The notes below the pieces were generated by a model. It did no database searches and was not told the DNA's origin. It saw nothing but the letters and a program-made list of their open reading frames with translations. Positions 34,270-43,426 of a DNA stretch of 64,000 bases are shown one piece after another (the stretch's first letter is position 1; every line of letters starts with the position of its first letter). The stretch is taken from NCBI RefSeq assembly GCF_003583985.1, contig NZ_QXML01000004.1, forward strand, positions 310,001 through 374,000, written 5' to 3'. This DNA comes from Algoriphagus lacus. Lineage in GTDB: Bacteria; Bacteroidota; Bacteroidia; Cytophagales; Cyclobacteriaceae. The translations under genes were made by a program, and so were the position numbers.

Positions 34270-36162
34270 ATGCCTCAAACCAAAAAGTTTATTATTGATT
34301 TTGACAGTACGTTTACCCAAGTTGAAGCCCTTGACATTTTAGGAGAAATCAGCTTGATCAATGACCCCGATAAAGCCCAAAAACTTCAGGCCATCAAAGA
34401 CATCACTGATAAGGGGATGGAAGGATCCATCACTTTCAGAGACAGTCTTGAAATGCGTCTGAATATCTTAAAAGCGACCAAATCTCAAATTACCGATTTG
34501 ATCGCCGCTCTGAAGCAAAAAGTCTCCAAATCATTTGAGCGAAATAAGGAGTTCCTTCAGGAAAATGCCAATGACATTTACATCATTTCCAATGGATTCA
34601 AGGATTTCATCATTCCGATCGTAGCCGATTATGGAATTCGAAAAGAGAACGTCTTTGCCAATGAATTTGTCTATGACGAAGTAGGAAACATCATTGATTT
34701 CAATCGTGACAATCCCCTTTCCAAAAACAACGGAAAAGCAGAAACCATCAAGCGGGTCAATCTCGAAGGGGACATTTATGTAATCGGTGACGGATACACC
34801 GATTATGAAATAAAGGCTTCTGGTTTGGCCAATAAGTTTTATGCATTTGTGGAAAATGTCCACAGGCCCAAAGTTGTCAGCCAGGCTGATCACATCGCAC
34901 CAAGTTTTGACGAAATATTATACCTCAATAAGTTGAATACAAAATTTTCTTATCCAAAAAGCAGAATCAAAGTTCTCCTTTTGGAAAACGTACATCCCAT
35001 CGCAGTAGATCTGCTTCAAGAAGAGGGATACCAAGTTGAAGTGGCCACAGGCGCCATGAGCGAAGATGAACTTTGCGAAAAAATTAAAAATGTGTCGATT
35101 TTGGGCATTCGCTCCAAAACCAATGTAACCAAGAAGGTGCTTGAAAATGCTAACAGGCTTTTGGCTATAGGAGCGTTCTGCATAGGTACCAACCAAATTG
35201 ATCTGGAAACCTGCCTGGAAAAAGGAATTGTGGTGTTTAACGCGCCTTTCTCCAATACTCGCTCTGTGGTAGAAATGGCGATTGCGGAAATCATCTTCCT
35301 GATGAGACGATTCCAGGACAAGTCATTTGGCATGCACCAGGGAAAATGGGATAAATCTGCAACTGGTTCATTCGAGATCAGGGGTAAAAAACTCGGTATC
35401 GTGGGTTATGGAAATATTGGAGCGCAGCTTTCAGTCCTGGCGGAAAATATGGGAATGAATGTCTTCTATTACGATGTGATTGAAAAGCTTGCCCTTGGAA
35501 ATGCCACTAAAGTCAATTCCTTGGATGAATTACTTTCAACCTGTGATATTATCTCCCTCCATGTTGACGGACGAAAAGACAATAAGTGCCTGATTGACCG
35601 CGAAAAAATTAGCAAAATGAAGCCGGGAGCGATTTTGGTCAACCTCAGTCGCGGGCATGTGGTGGATATTCCTGCATTGCGTGAGGCTATGCTCTCTGGC
35701 CATTTGGCTGGATGTGCAGTTGACGTTTTTCCGGAAGAACCAAAAAACAATAAAGAACCTTTTGTATCCGAATTGATCGGCTTACCCAATACAATTCTGA
35801 CTCCGCATATCGGTGGAAGTACCTTGGAAGCTCAGGAAAACATTGCCCGATTCGTTCCAGGCAAAATCATGGAATACATCAATACAGGCAATACCTTTAA
35901 TTCTGTCAACTTCCCGAACATCCAGTTGCCTTTCCTAAAAAATGCGCACCGACTGATCCATATTCACCTGAACGAACCAGGTGTTTTGGCAAAAATTAAC
36001 CAGGTACTGGCAAACTTCAATATCAACATTGTCGGTCAATACCTGAAAACTAATGAGAAGATTGGTTACGTAATTACGGATATTGACAAGGCTTATGAGC
36101 CGGAAGCCATAGAAGCATTAAAGACCATCCCTGGCACAATCCGATTCCGAACTCTTTATTGA
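34270..36162 (+). CDS. serA: Fused phosphoserine phosphatase-like HAD domain and D-3-phosphoglycerate dehydrogenase
   Basis: 630 residues. Residues 1 to about 215 form a SerB-like HAD domain with nucleophile motif D10-F-D12-S-T, SNGF near 117 and the third motif GD174GYTD. Residues about 235-555 are SerA: Rossmann segment GIVGYGNIGAQLS, NLSRGHVVD, FPEEP and catalytic TPHIGGST. An ACT domain fills about 555-630 (HIHLNEPGVLAKINQVLANFNINIVG), which normally senses serine. The gene thus combines the first and last steps of serine synthesis, with SerC encoded elsewhere. Monocistronic with its own terminator. Confidence 0.92.
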   Translation: MPQTKKFIIDFDSTFTQVEALDILGEISLINDPDKAQKLQAIKDITDKGMEGSITFRDSLEMRLNILKATKSQITDLIAALKQKVSKSFERNKEFLQENANDIYIISNGFKDFIIPIVADYGIRKENVFANEFVYDEVGNIIDFNRDNPLSKNNGKAETIKRVNLEGDIYVIGDGYTDYEIKASGLANKFYAFVENVHRPKVVSQADHIAPSFDEILYLNKLNTKFSYPKSRIKVLLLENVHPIAVDLLQEEGYQVEVATGAMSEDELCEKIKNVSILGIRSKTNVTKKVLENANRLLAIGAFCIGTNQIDLETCLEKGIVVFNAPFSNTRSVVEMAIAEIIFLMRRFQDKSFGMHQGKWDKSATGSFEIRGKKLGIVGYGNIGAQLSVLAENMGMNVFYYDVIEKLALGNATKVNSLDELLSTCDIISLHVDGRKDNKCLIDREKISKMKPGAILVNLSRGHVVDIPALREAMLSGHLAGCAVDVFPEEPKNNKEPFVSELIGLPNTILTPHIGGSTLEAQENIARFVPGKIMEYINTGNTFNSVNFPNIQLPFLKNAHRLIHIHLNEPGVLAKINQVLANFNINIVGQYLKTNEKIGYVITDIDKAYEPEAIEALKTIPGTIRFRTLY

Positions 36163-36178
36163 TTATGGATATTACAAT

Positions 36179-36215
36179 ACAACAGAGCCCCGAAAAATTT
36201 CGGGGCTCTGTTGTT
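36179..36215 (+). terminator. Intrinsic terminator of the serA fusion
   Basis: A stem of at least 15 bp (AACAGAGCCCCGAAA with TTTCGGGGCTCTGTT) with a 2-base loop and T-rich tail. It may also act on the convergent rfbB operon. Confidence 0.88.
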
Positions 36216-36239
36216 TATATAACTGATAACCAATGATTT

Positions 36240-37295
36240 TTATCTGTTTGTATAATGCTCCGAATAATAATCCTGATAAGATCCGGATGTAACGTGGTTA
36301 AGCCATTCTTCGTTGGCCAAATACCAGTCAATCGTGATATCTATCCCCTCATCAAATTGAAGACTTGGCTCCCAGCCTAGTTCTTTTTGAATTTTAGCCG
36401 CATCAATGGCATAGCGAAGGTCATGTCCGGCTCTGTCTTGTACAAAGGTGATTAGCTTTTCAGATGTACCTGGTTCCCTGCCCAACTTTTCGTCCATCTT
36501 TTTGCAAAGAAGTCGAACGATGTCGATGTTTTTCCATTCGTTAAAACCACCAATGTTATAAGTTTCACCTGGTTTTCCTTTATGAAAAACTGTATCAATT
36601 GCACGTGCATGGTCTTTTACAAAAAGCCAATCCCTAACATTCTCCCCCTTTCCATAAACTGGAAGAGGTCTCATGTTTTTGATATTGTTGATACAAAGCG
36701 GTATGAGCTTTTCCGGAAAATGATTGGGTCCGTAATTGTTTGAGCAATTGGAAACCACCGTTTTCATTTTATAAGTATTGGCATACGCCCTAACAAAATG
36801 ATCAGAGGCCGCTTTGGAAGCTGAATAGGGAGATTGGGGATCGTAGGGCGTTGTTTCAGTAAAAAAGCCACCATCATGAAGTGATCCATAAACTTCGTCA
36901 GTGGAAACATGATAAAACAAATGCTTCTCCAATTCTCCTGCCCAGGCTTTTTTGGCAGCATTTAGCAAATTCACAGTTCCAAAGACATTGGTTTTCACAA
37001 AAGCAAGAGGATCTGTAATGGACCGATCCACATGGGACTCAGCAGCAAGGTGAATCACGTCAGTAATGTGATGCTTAGTAAAAACAACATCAAGTGCATC
37101 TGCATCCTGAATATCCGCTTTCTCGAAGCAATAATTGGAAGCCTCTTCCACTGACTTAAGGTTCTCAAGATTTCCAGCATAAGTCAAAGCGTCCAAATTG
37201 ACGATCTTGTATTCAGGATACTTGGTGACAAAAAGTTGAACTACGTGACAGCCTATAAATCCGGCACCTCCGGTAATCAAGATAGATTTAGACAT
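36240..37295 (-). CDS. rfbB: dTDP-glucose 4,6-dehydratase
   Basis: Extended short-chain dehydrogenase of 351 residues. NAD motif TGGAGFIGCHVV, catalytic STDEVYGSL and YSASKAASDHFVRAY, then NNYGPNHFPEKLIPLCI, which is diagnostic of RfbB. It makes dTDP-4-keto-6-deoxyglucose for surface polysaccharide. It lies 5 bp from the epimerase; no rfbACD genes are in the window. Confidence 0.93.
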   Translation of the reverse strand: MSKSILITGGAGFIGCHVVQLFVTKYPEYKIVNLDALTYAGNLENLKSVEEASNYCFEKADIQDADALDVVFTKHHITDVIHLAAESHVDRSITDPLAFVKTNVFGTVNLLNAAKKAWAGELEKHLFYHVSTDEVYGSLHDGGFFTETTPYDPQSPYSASKAASDHFVRAYANTYKMKTVVSNCSNNYGPNHFPEKLIPLCINNIKNMRPLPVYGKGENVRDWLFVKDHARAIDTVFHKGKPGETYNIGGFNEWKNIDIVRLLCKKMDEKLGREPGTSEKLITFVQDRAGHDLRYAIDAAKIQKELGWEPSLQFDEGIDITIDWYLANEEWLNHVTSGSYQDYYSEHYTNR

Positions 37296-37299
37296 AATT

Positions 37300-38352
37300 T
37301 TATTTTTTGTAATACGCTAAATACCAATCGGTAAAGGCTTTAACACCTTCATCAATTGGGGTATTTGGCTTATATCCAGTATCTCTGACAAGATCCTCAA
37401 CATCAGCATGCGAAGCTGGCACATCACCAGGTTGTAATGGAAGAAGTTCCATTTTCGCTTTTTTACCCAATCCCTTTTCTACAGCGTGGATGTAATCCAT
37501 TAATAATACTGGAGCGGAATTTCCAATGTTGTAAATTTTAAATGGGGCTTTACTGCTACCAGGATCCGGGTTTTGGGAATCAAAAGAAGGGTTTGGCCGG
37601 GCTGGCCGATCGGCTACTTTTACCACGCCCTCTACGATATCATCAATGTAAGTGAAGTCTCTCTTCATCTTACCAAAATTAAAAACTTGAATAGGATCAC
37701 CCTTTAGTATGGCTTCGGTAAAAAGGAAAAGAGCCATATCCGGACGCCCCCATGGACCATAAACTGTAAAAAACCTTAAGCCTGTGGTAGGAATTCCAAA
37801 CAAATGACTGTAGGTATGAGCCATAAGTTCATTTGATTTTTTGGAAGCTGCATAAAGCGAAATCGGATGATCTACAGAATCTGAAGTGGAAAAAGGCAAT
37901 TTCTCATTGGCTCCATATACAGAACTTGAGGAAGCATACACCAAATGTTTGACCGGATAAAAGCGGGAGCACTCCAGAATATTTAGGAATGCCATGATAT
38001 TGCTCTGAATGTAAACTTCCGGGTGTGTAAGTGAGTATCGAACTCCTGCTTGGGCAGCCAAATGAATGACCACGTCAAACTTTTCCTGTTCAAATAAGGA
38101 CATCAATGGCTCCTTTTCCACCAAATCCAACTGGATAAACCGATAATGCGGAAATTTACTGGATTGAACCAGTTCTCCTTTCTTGATGGAGGATTTTGGG
38201 ATACCCCTGAACTCAAGTCGGGAGTATTTTAGATTGACATCGTAGTAATCGTTAATTACATCCAACCCAATTACCTCATTACCCCGATCGATTAATTTTT
38301 GTGCAACATGAAATCCAATAAATCCGGCTGCGCCGGTCACGAGGTACTTCAT
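37300..38352 (-). CDS. UDP-glucuronate 4-epimerase-like NAD-dependent epimerase
   Basis: 350 residues, starting at the ATG of [18 protein letters not shown] (38352); an upstream in-frame start adds 11 unlike residues. The catalytic [13 protein letters not shown] and the segment [23 protein letters not shown] match UDP-glucuronate/GlcNAc 4-epimerases (LpsL/CapI type). It supplies UDP-galacturonate for surface glycans. Same operon as rfbB and the glycosyltransferase. Confidence 0.88.
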   Translation of the reverse strand: MKYLVTGAAGFIGFHVAQKLIDRGNEVIGLDVINDYYDVNLKYSRLEFRGIPKSSIKKGELVQSSKFPHYRFIQLDLVEKEPLMSLFEQEKFDVVIHLAAQAGVRYSLTHPEVYIQSNIMAFLNILECSRFYPVKHLVYASSSSVYGANEKLPFSTSDSVDHPISLYAASKKSNELMAHTYSHLFGIPTTGLRFFTVYGPWGRPDMALFLFTEAILKGDPIQVFNFGKMKRDFTYIDDIVEGVVKVADRPARPNPSFDSQNPDPGSSKAPFKIYNIGNSAPVLLMDYIHAVEKGLGKKAKMELLPLQPGDVPASHADVEDLVRDTGYKPNTPIDEGVKAFTDWYLAYYKK

Positions 38353-38392
38353 AGGGAAAAGTGATGCTTGGTTATCCTGCGCCAAATATAAA

Positions 38393-39559
38393 CTATTCCG
38401 CGGTTTTGGCGGTGTTTAATAAGCGCTGGTAATTGCTAAAAATTTCTTTATGAAGGATTTTCCGATCATAATATTCGACTACTTCTTGGTTGAGTTTTTC
38501 TGCGTACTGAGCCATTTTGTCCCTCTTCACAAAAGCAAACTCCAAAGCCTCTTTAAGCACCTCGGCATTCTTTATAGGAAAAATTAATCCGGTTTTTTGC
38601 TGGGTAATGATGTCGATATTCCCAATGATATTTGAACAAATCACCGGCACATTCATCGCTCCAGCCTCGAGCAAAACATTTGGAAAACCTTCTCGATGAG
38701 AAGGATGAACCAACACATCTGCCAAAGCTAAGTAATGAGAAACATGGTCTGTCCAATCAATCTGAACAATCCGAGCATGGTCCCGAATGGTCTGCATCGT
38801 CTCTGGAGAAATCGGATTAAGCTCCTGCTCAAAAGAACCTAAAAGAACCAGCTTTGATCGGTTTACTATCTTTGAATTCAGGAAAGCAGAGACCAATTCC
38901 TCAATCCCCTTGTCCTTCACCAACCTACCCACAGAAAGAATGATGAAATCGTCCTCACCTGGCATGATGCGCATGGTGGCTGCAACCAGATGGTTTTCCT
39001 TCAGAGATTCCCGGTTGAATTTTTCCAAATCAACTCCGTTGGATGAGCCTTTGTGAATGAGCTTCAGTTTATTTTCCGGACAAAGTTCCTGTTCGATTAC
39101 AAATTTTCGGAGTCCTTCGGAGTTTGGCCAAACCTCTGTTGCATTGGAATAAGTCCACTTTTCAACACTTTCCAGGAGGCTTTTTTTATTTCCTTCAGCT
39201 GACATTGCGGGAATTCCCGCAAGGGTATGAATCCGGATTTTTACTCCAGAGAGATTTGCAGCAATCATTCCCAAAAGTCCAGCCTTTGGAGTGTGAGTAT
39301 GGACTATATCCGGTTTTTCACGTTGAAAAAGTTTGATGAGCAACCAAATGCACTTTAGGTCTTGAAAAGGTGTAATCCTTCGGGTAAACGGAATTACCTC
39401 ATGCCGGACACCCTCATTTCTGACTACCTGATCTACTTCCCGGCCATCAGAGCTAATCATGACCACCTCCCAACCTTGTTCTTTCATATATTTCATTTGC
39501 CCTGCGAGCAAAAGTTTGAGTGAAAGTGGAACGGTGGTGATACGGATCAGCTTGGGCAT
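38393..39559 (-). CDS. Family 4 glycosyltransferase
   Basis: 388 residues, GT-B fold. The N-terminus has the acceptor side and residues about 200-360 form the nucleotide-sugar half with [23 protein letters not shown], the E-x7-E motif typical of GT4. It likely adds a sugar to capsule or lipopolysaccharide. The start is the ATG at 39559; the TTG just before it would add one residue. First gene of a unit with the epimerase and rfbB. Confidence 0.9.
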   Translation of the reverse strand: MPKLIRITTVPLSLKLLLAGQMKYMKEQGWEVVMISSDGREVDQVVRNEGVRHEVIPFTRRITPFQDLKCIWLLIKLFQREKPDIVHTHTPKAGLLGMIAANLSGVKIRIHTLAGIPAMSAEGNKKSLLESVEKWTYSNATEVWPNSEGLRKFVIEQELCPENKLKLIHKGSSNGVDLEKFNRESLKENHLVAATMRIMPGEDDFIILSVGRLVKDKGIEELVSAFLNSKIVNRSKLVLLGSFEQELNPISPETMQTIRDHARIVQIDWTDHVSHYLALADVLVHPSHREGFPNVLLEAGAMNVPVICSNIIGNIDIITQQKTGLIFPIKNAEVLKEALEFAFVKRDKMAQYAEKLNQEVVEYYDRKILHKEIFSNYQRLLNTAKTAE

Positions 39560-39733
39560 CAAAAAGGAATTCTAAAGCGGCAAAGGTAAGATTTTAACGA
39601 CAGCACTCCTTCTAAAATTTGAAAGTAATGGGCAAAAACTCCTATGAGTTGCTTTTTCCTAGCCTCGGGTTTTCCAATGGACTTCTCGAAAATGGATTCT
39701 GAAAAGAAGCTAAATGGCTTTTCAAAATTGACC

Positions 39734-39934
39734 TCAATCACCCTCCTCCAATTCAAAAAGATTTTCCATAGCCACACCGAAAATTCTGGCGATTTTCAAG
39801 GCCAATACGGTGGAAGGAACATATTTACCAGCCTCAATGGAATTGATGGTCTGTCGGGAAACCTGGACTTTTTCCGCCAAGTCCTGCTGGGTCATGTCTT
39901 TCTTGGCACGCTCCACTTTGATAGAATTCTTCAT
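39734..39934 (-). CDS. XRE-type HTH transcriptional regulator
   Basis: 66 residues, nearly all a helix-turn-helix domain (ERAKKDMTQQDLAEKVQVSRQTINSIEAGKYVPS), similar to the short YgzD/YozG-type regulators. It follows two small membrane-protein genes by 12 bp, which fits the common pairing of such regulators with membrane proteins. About 170 bp between it and the glycosyltransferase show no further gene. Confidence 0.9.
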   Translation of the reverse strand: MKNSIKVERAKKDMTQQDLAEKVQVSRQTINSIEAGKYVPSTVLALKIARIFGVAMENLFELEEGD

Positions 39935-39946
39935 AACATCCGGTCC

Positions 39947-40393
39947 TTAAATTGCTAGCATGGCTTGCTTTTGCTTGTGTAGAACCCATCTAAACCTACC
40001 TATGAATATGAGCTGAATGGTAAACATGTTGTATCCCATGAATTCCAAATAACCAAAACCATAAAAAAGCATAGTTCCGATGATCAGGATAAAGGTGTTG
40101 GCATAAAAAGCCACCAAAAGCGAATCTAGGCGGAGCTTTTGAATGTATTCATCTTCTTCTTTCTCTCTGGAAAATGTTAAAAAGAACAAGGAGATAAAAA
40201 CACCAATCAAAGCGACTTCATTGGTAAAATTCTCTTTGGAATCTTCAAACAGTTGACCATCTCTCACTTCTAATTCCAGAAATCCAAAATTGAAATCAAA
40301 GTAGTTGTTAGCGAAGAGAAGTCCGGCAAATGGCAGGAAAAGAATCCAACCGATTTTTTGATAGCGGTGAGGCAAAAGGATTTTGGTCAGCAT
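39947..40393 (-). CDS. Small membrane protein, paralogue of the next gene
   Basis: 148 residues with four hydrophobic segments. A cytoplasmic motif SREKEEDEYIQKLRL matches SREQVEDEMIRNFR in the adjacent gene at 40406, so the two are paralogues. Function unknown. Operon with the HTH regulator. Confidence 0.72.
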   Translation of the reverse strand: MLTKILLPHRYQKIGWILFLPFAGLLFANNYFDFNFGFLELEVRDGQLFEDSKENFTNEVALIGVFISLFFLTFSREKEEDEYIQKLRLDSLLVAFYANTFILIIGTMLFYGFGYLEFMGYNMFTIQLIFIGRFRWVLHKQKQAMLAI

Positions 40394-40405
40394 GGTCGTA
40401 TGGGA

Positions 40406-40828
40406 TTAGTTTTCTTCCTTGTTGGCAATATATTTTTGGTACTGAAAAGCCACATAGATGTAGGCATTAAGCAGGAAAAGCACCAGATATGCTGTGAATA
40501 GCTCCGAGGTGATCCGATCGAATCTGAGGTAATTGATAAGCATCAGCGCACCCAGACCCCATAACAGCCAGAAAAATCCAGTCTGAAAAGCCTGCTGCCG
40601 GAAATTGCGTATCATCTCATCCTCCACTTGCTCTCTGCTCAGGTTCAAAATCATAAATGCCAACGCCCAAAAGCCATAAATGATCTGAGTCGCTTCATTT
40701 GGGTCAGTCTTGGGATTCAAAAAAGCCATCCCGATGACAATGAATACCGGAAGCGGAAAAAACACATAAGCCAGCTTCTTCCATCCAGGATGAAGCAACG
40801 GGACTTCCAATAGTGAGTTCTTTTTCAT
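40406..40828 (-). CDS. Small membrane protein, paralogue of the previous gene
   Basis: 140 residues with four hydrophobic segments and the shared motif SREQVEDEMIRNFRQQ. It is the first gene of the three-gene unit with the 148-residue protein and the HTH regulator. Function unknown. Confidence 0.72.
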   Translation of the reverse strand: MKKNSLLEVPLLHPGWKKLAYVFFPLPVFIVIGMAFLNPKTDPNEATQIIYGFWALAFMILNLSREQVEDEMIRNFRQQAFQTGFFWLLWGLGALMLINYLRFDRITSELFTAYLVLFLLNAYIYVAFQYQKYIANKEEN

Positions 40829-41011
40829 AAGTCATGTTTATTTTACCAAAAGTAAAACAAACTTTACTTTATGTCAAAATATTTTTCCAAATAATTCACA
40901 TAAAAAATCCAATGGTAAGGGCAGCATCAGCCAGAAGCTTTTTCATTTTGGCAGAAAGGCCTGTGATTTGTTTACCTTTAGTCAATCAAACCTGTTAAAA
41001 ATTCAAATTCC

Positions 41012-41812
41012 ATGATCTCAACTGTAAAAATTGCCATAATAGGCTGCGGAAATCTCGGCACATCCATCGCAAACGGACTTTTGATGAGGGGGGACTTTGA
41101 TCCAAAAAATCTGACCCTGACCAAACGAAATACATCAAGCCTTTCTGAATTCGAAGCCAAAGGAGTTCATGTTCATCCAGACAATGCCGCTGCGGCAAAA
41201 TATGCCGATTTAATTCTTTTGGGAGTCAAGCCATACAATGTGGCTACGATCCTAAAAGAAATAAAACCTGCTTTAGATCCAAGCAAACAAATCATCGTTT
41301 CTCTGGCGACAGGAGTCACCCTCAAAGAAATGTATGAAGTCCTGGATCCAAAAACGGTAACATTTCGAGCTATGCCAAACATTGCAGCTGATATTCAGGA
41401 ATCCATCACCTGCATTTGCCATGAACAGGCAAATCCAATTCAAGTTGAAATGATCAAGGAACTCTTTGATTCAATAGGTTTTACCATTTCAATCGATGAG
41501 ACATTGATGGAGGCAGCTACAGTCCTGGGGGCTTGTGGAATTGCCTATGTATTAAGATTTATGCGTGCAATGATTCAGGGAGGTATACAAATTGGATTTG
41601 ACTCAGTCACTGCCAGTAAAATTGTAAATCAAACCGTAAAAGGGGCAGCAGAATTAATGATTCAAAAAAACATTCATCCTGAGGCAGCTATAGATAAAGT
41701 AACCACTCCAAAAGGCTGCACGATTGTTGGTCTAAATGAAATGGAGCATCAGGGATTTAGTTCGGCAATGGTGCGTGGTGTCATTGCGAGCTTCGAAAAG
41801 ATAGAAAAGTAG
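41012..41812 (+). CDS. proC: Pyrroline-5-carboxylate reductase
   Basis: 266 residues. N-terminal Rossmann motif IAIIGCGNLGTSIANGLL, the segment LGVKPYNVATIL, and the C-terminal TTPKGCTIVGLNEME characteristic of ProC. It carries out the last step of proline synthesis. Monocistronic and closed by a strong terminator. Confidence 0.94.
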   Translation: MISTVKIAIIGCGNLGTSIANGLLMRGDFDPKNLTLTKRNTSSLSEFEAKGVHVHPDNAAAAKYADLILLGVKPYNVATILKEIKPALDPSKQIIVSLATGVTLKEMYEVLDPKTVTFRAMPNIAADIQESITCICHEQANPIQVEMIKELFDSIGFTISIDETLMEAATVLGACGIAYVLRFMRAMIQGGIQIGFDSVTASKIVNQTVKGAAELMIQKNIHPEAAIDKVTTPKGCTIVGLNEMEHQGFSSAMVRGVIASFEKIEK

Positions 41813-41833
41813 AATCTTTTTAAACCTATAATT

Positions 41834-41863
41834 AGTCGCTGAAAATTTCAGCGACTTTTTTTT
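41834..41863 (+). terminator. Intrinsic terminator of proC
   Basis: Stem AGTCGCTGAA with TTCAGCGACT around AAT, then eight T's, 21 bp after the proC stop. Confidence 0.9.
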
Positions 41864-42001
41864 GATTTTTTTTTCATTGGAAAAATCTAAATCCAGTTTA
41901 AAAAACCGCACCGGAGAACCATTTTGAATTGATTTGATCTTGATTTTTTAAATCATTTTATTAAAATATTACTATTACTTTAAAAAAGAATAATTTTCGA
42001 A

Positions 42002-42034
42002 TTGTTTTTCTTTTGAATGTTTTTATTAGATTTG
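42002..42034 (+). promoter_or_regulatory. Consensus Bacteroidota promoter in an intergenic region
   Basis: TTG at 42002-42004, 22 bases, then TAGATTTG at 42027-42034, an exact TAnnTTTG. The spacer is at the long end of the known range. No annotated plus-strand gene lies downstream. Confidence 0.5.
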
Positions 42035-42039
42035 TCTCG

Positions 42040-42130
42040 GGTGATAAACAACTTTTGCTATTCTTTTTTCAAAGACACGATTTTTAAAGGAAGGACTGTT
42101 TGGTAACTTTTTCCTCCTTCCTTTTCTTTT
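42040..42130 (+). ncRNA. Candidate small RNA between proC and the TlpA-like gene
   Basis: About 90 nt between the promoter at 42002-42034 and a terminator-like hairpin (AAAGGAAGGA at 42086-42095 paired with TCCTTCCTTT at 42115-42124, loop 19 nt, U-rich tail). No family is recognised. A GTG-started 21-codon frame (42041-42106) crosses it and could be a small peptide instead. The 393-bp gap between proC and the TlpA gene otherwise contains only AT-rich sequence and terminators. Confidence 0.4.
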
Positions 42131-42150
42131 TGATTTAAACCTCTGCTCAT

Positions 42151-42187
42151 AAAAAAAGCCCGAGATCAGAAAAGATCCCGGGCTTTT
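42151..42187 (-). terminator. Intrinsic terminator of the TlpA-like gene
   Basis: On the minus strand AAAAGCCCGGGATC pairs with GATCTCGGGCTTTT (one G-U) around a 6-base loop, followed by T's, 19 bp after the stop. Confidence 0.85.
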
Positions 42188-42205
42188 GATTTTCCTTAAA
42201 GGTAA

Positions 42206-43318
42206 TTAATCAAACAATTCAGCAAGTTTGTTTTCCAAACTCGGCCCTCTTAGGTCTTTGGCAATAATTTTTCCATCCGGATCGATCATGTATGTAGCAG
42301 GAATAGCCTCGATCTGGTACAATTCCGCTGCTACTGAGTTGAAATACTTCAGATCCGAAACTTGAGTCCAAGTCAATCCATCATCCGCAATTGCTTTCAC
42401 CCAGTCTTCTTTGGTTCGATCCAATGAAACCCCAAATACTTCAAATCCCTTATCCTTGTATTGATTGTAAAGTCGAACGACATTTGGATTTTCCTGTCTG
42501 CAAGGCTTGCACCAAGCCGCCCAAAAATCAATCAATACATATTTTCCCCTTAGATCAGAAAGCTTCACCATTGTTCCATCAGGATTTGGTAATTCAATTT
42601 CAGGTGCAGGTTGACCCACAGAAAGTGCCCTCATTTCATCCAGCTGTTGTTTCATCTGAAGAATTGATATGGTGCCTGGGTAGTTTTCATTCAACTTAGC
42701 AACCAATTCATCAATAAATGGAAAGTCAGTCTTAGGATTCAAAAGTCCAACTGCCGCAAGTGGAGCGAAAGAATCACCCATACTGGTGATCATTTCCTTC
42801 ACTTTTTCAGCCTGCTGAGTTTCCAAAGTCATGGCGTCCAACTGGATTTTTTTTATGGCTTCCGAGTCGTTTTTACTCATGGCTTCATAATATGCCTCAT
42901 TCAGCTTATTCACTTCCAGCTGATAATCTCCCATCAGCTTCTCAATCTTCAGCATTTCCTTGGAGTCTTGGGAACCTTCGATTACCAAGCTTTCCGGATT
43001 GGAGAAATTGTAATTCACCTCTACATCATCCTTAAATAAGGCCAGTCTAACTACTTTTTGACCATAGAGATTCAATTCATAAAACGTAGGAGTCTCAACG
43101 GTCAGCTCATAGGTGAATTCACCGTCAGAATTCAGGGAGAGCGTGTCCAATATTTTTGGTCGACTATCAGTAAACTGGGAAAGAATCACTACCCCTTCGG
43201 GCGCATTTTCGATTTTTCCAGCAACCTGAACTTTGCCATCAGCGGAAGATCCGCTTCCCCCGCAGGAGAAAAAAGCCGTCACGGCCAAAATCCAAACTCC
43301 AATCATGGTATATTTCAT
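42206..43318 (-). CDS. TlpA-like thioredoxin lipoprotein with DUF4369-like N-terminal domain
   Basis: 370 residues, starting at the ATG at 43318 because it gives lipobox AFFSC (Cys19); the upstream start adds 19 unlike residues. Residues about 30-130 resemble DUF4369 and residues about 230-370 are a TlpA/AhpC thioredoxin fold with WAAWCKPCRQENP (CxxC). A periplasmic thiol-disulfide oxidoreductase; its substrate is unknown. Confidence 0.9.
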   Translation of the reverse strand: MKYTMIGVWILAVTAFFSCGGSGSSADGKVQVAGKIENAPEGVVILSQFTDSRPKILDTLSLNSDGEFTYELTVETPTFYELNLYGQKVVRLALFKDDVEVNYNFSNPESLVIEGSQDSKEMLKIEKLMGDYQLEVNKLNEAYYEAMSKNDSEAIKKIQLDAMTLETQQAEKVKEMITSMGDSFAPLAAVGLLNPKTDFPFIDELVAKLNENYPGTISILQMKQQLDEMRALSVGQPAPEIELPNPDGTMVKLSDLRGKYVLIDFWAAWCKPCRQENPNVVRLYNQYKDKGFEVFGVSLDRTKEDWVKAIADDGLTWTQVSDLKYFNSVAAELYQIEAIPATYMIDPDGKIIAKDLRGPSLENKLAELFD

Positions 43319-43426
43319 CTGTTTATAAATTTTTCTTTCAACCCATCCCGATAACCATCGGAAGGAATCCCGCAAAGGCAGTGATCATCCCGAAGGATAC
43401 TCTTCCTTATGCTTGATTTCATTTGA

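Noticed and set aside
42041..42106. GTG-started 21-codon frame within the candidate small RNA
   Set aside because: Kept only as an alternative; there is no support from similarity or a ribosome-binding signal.
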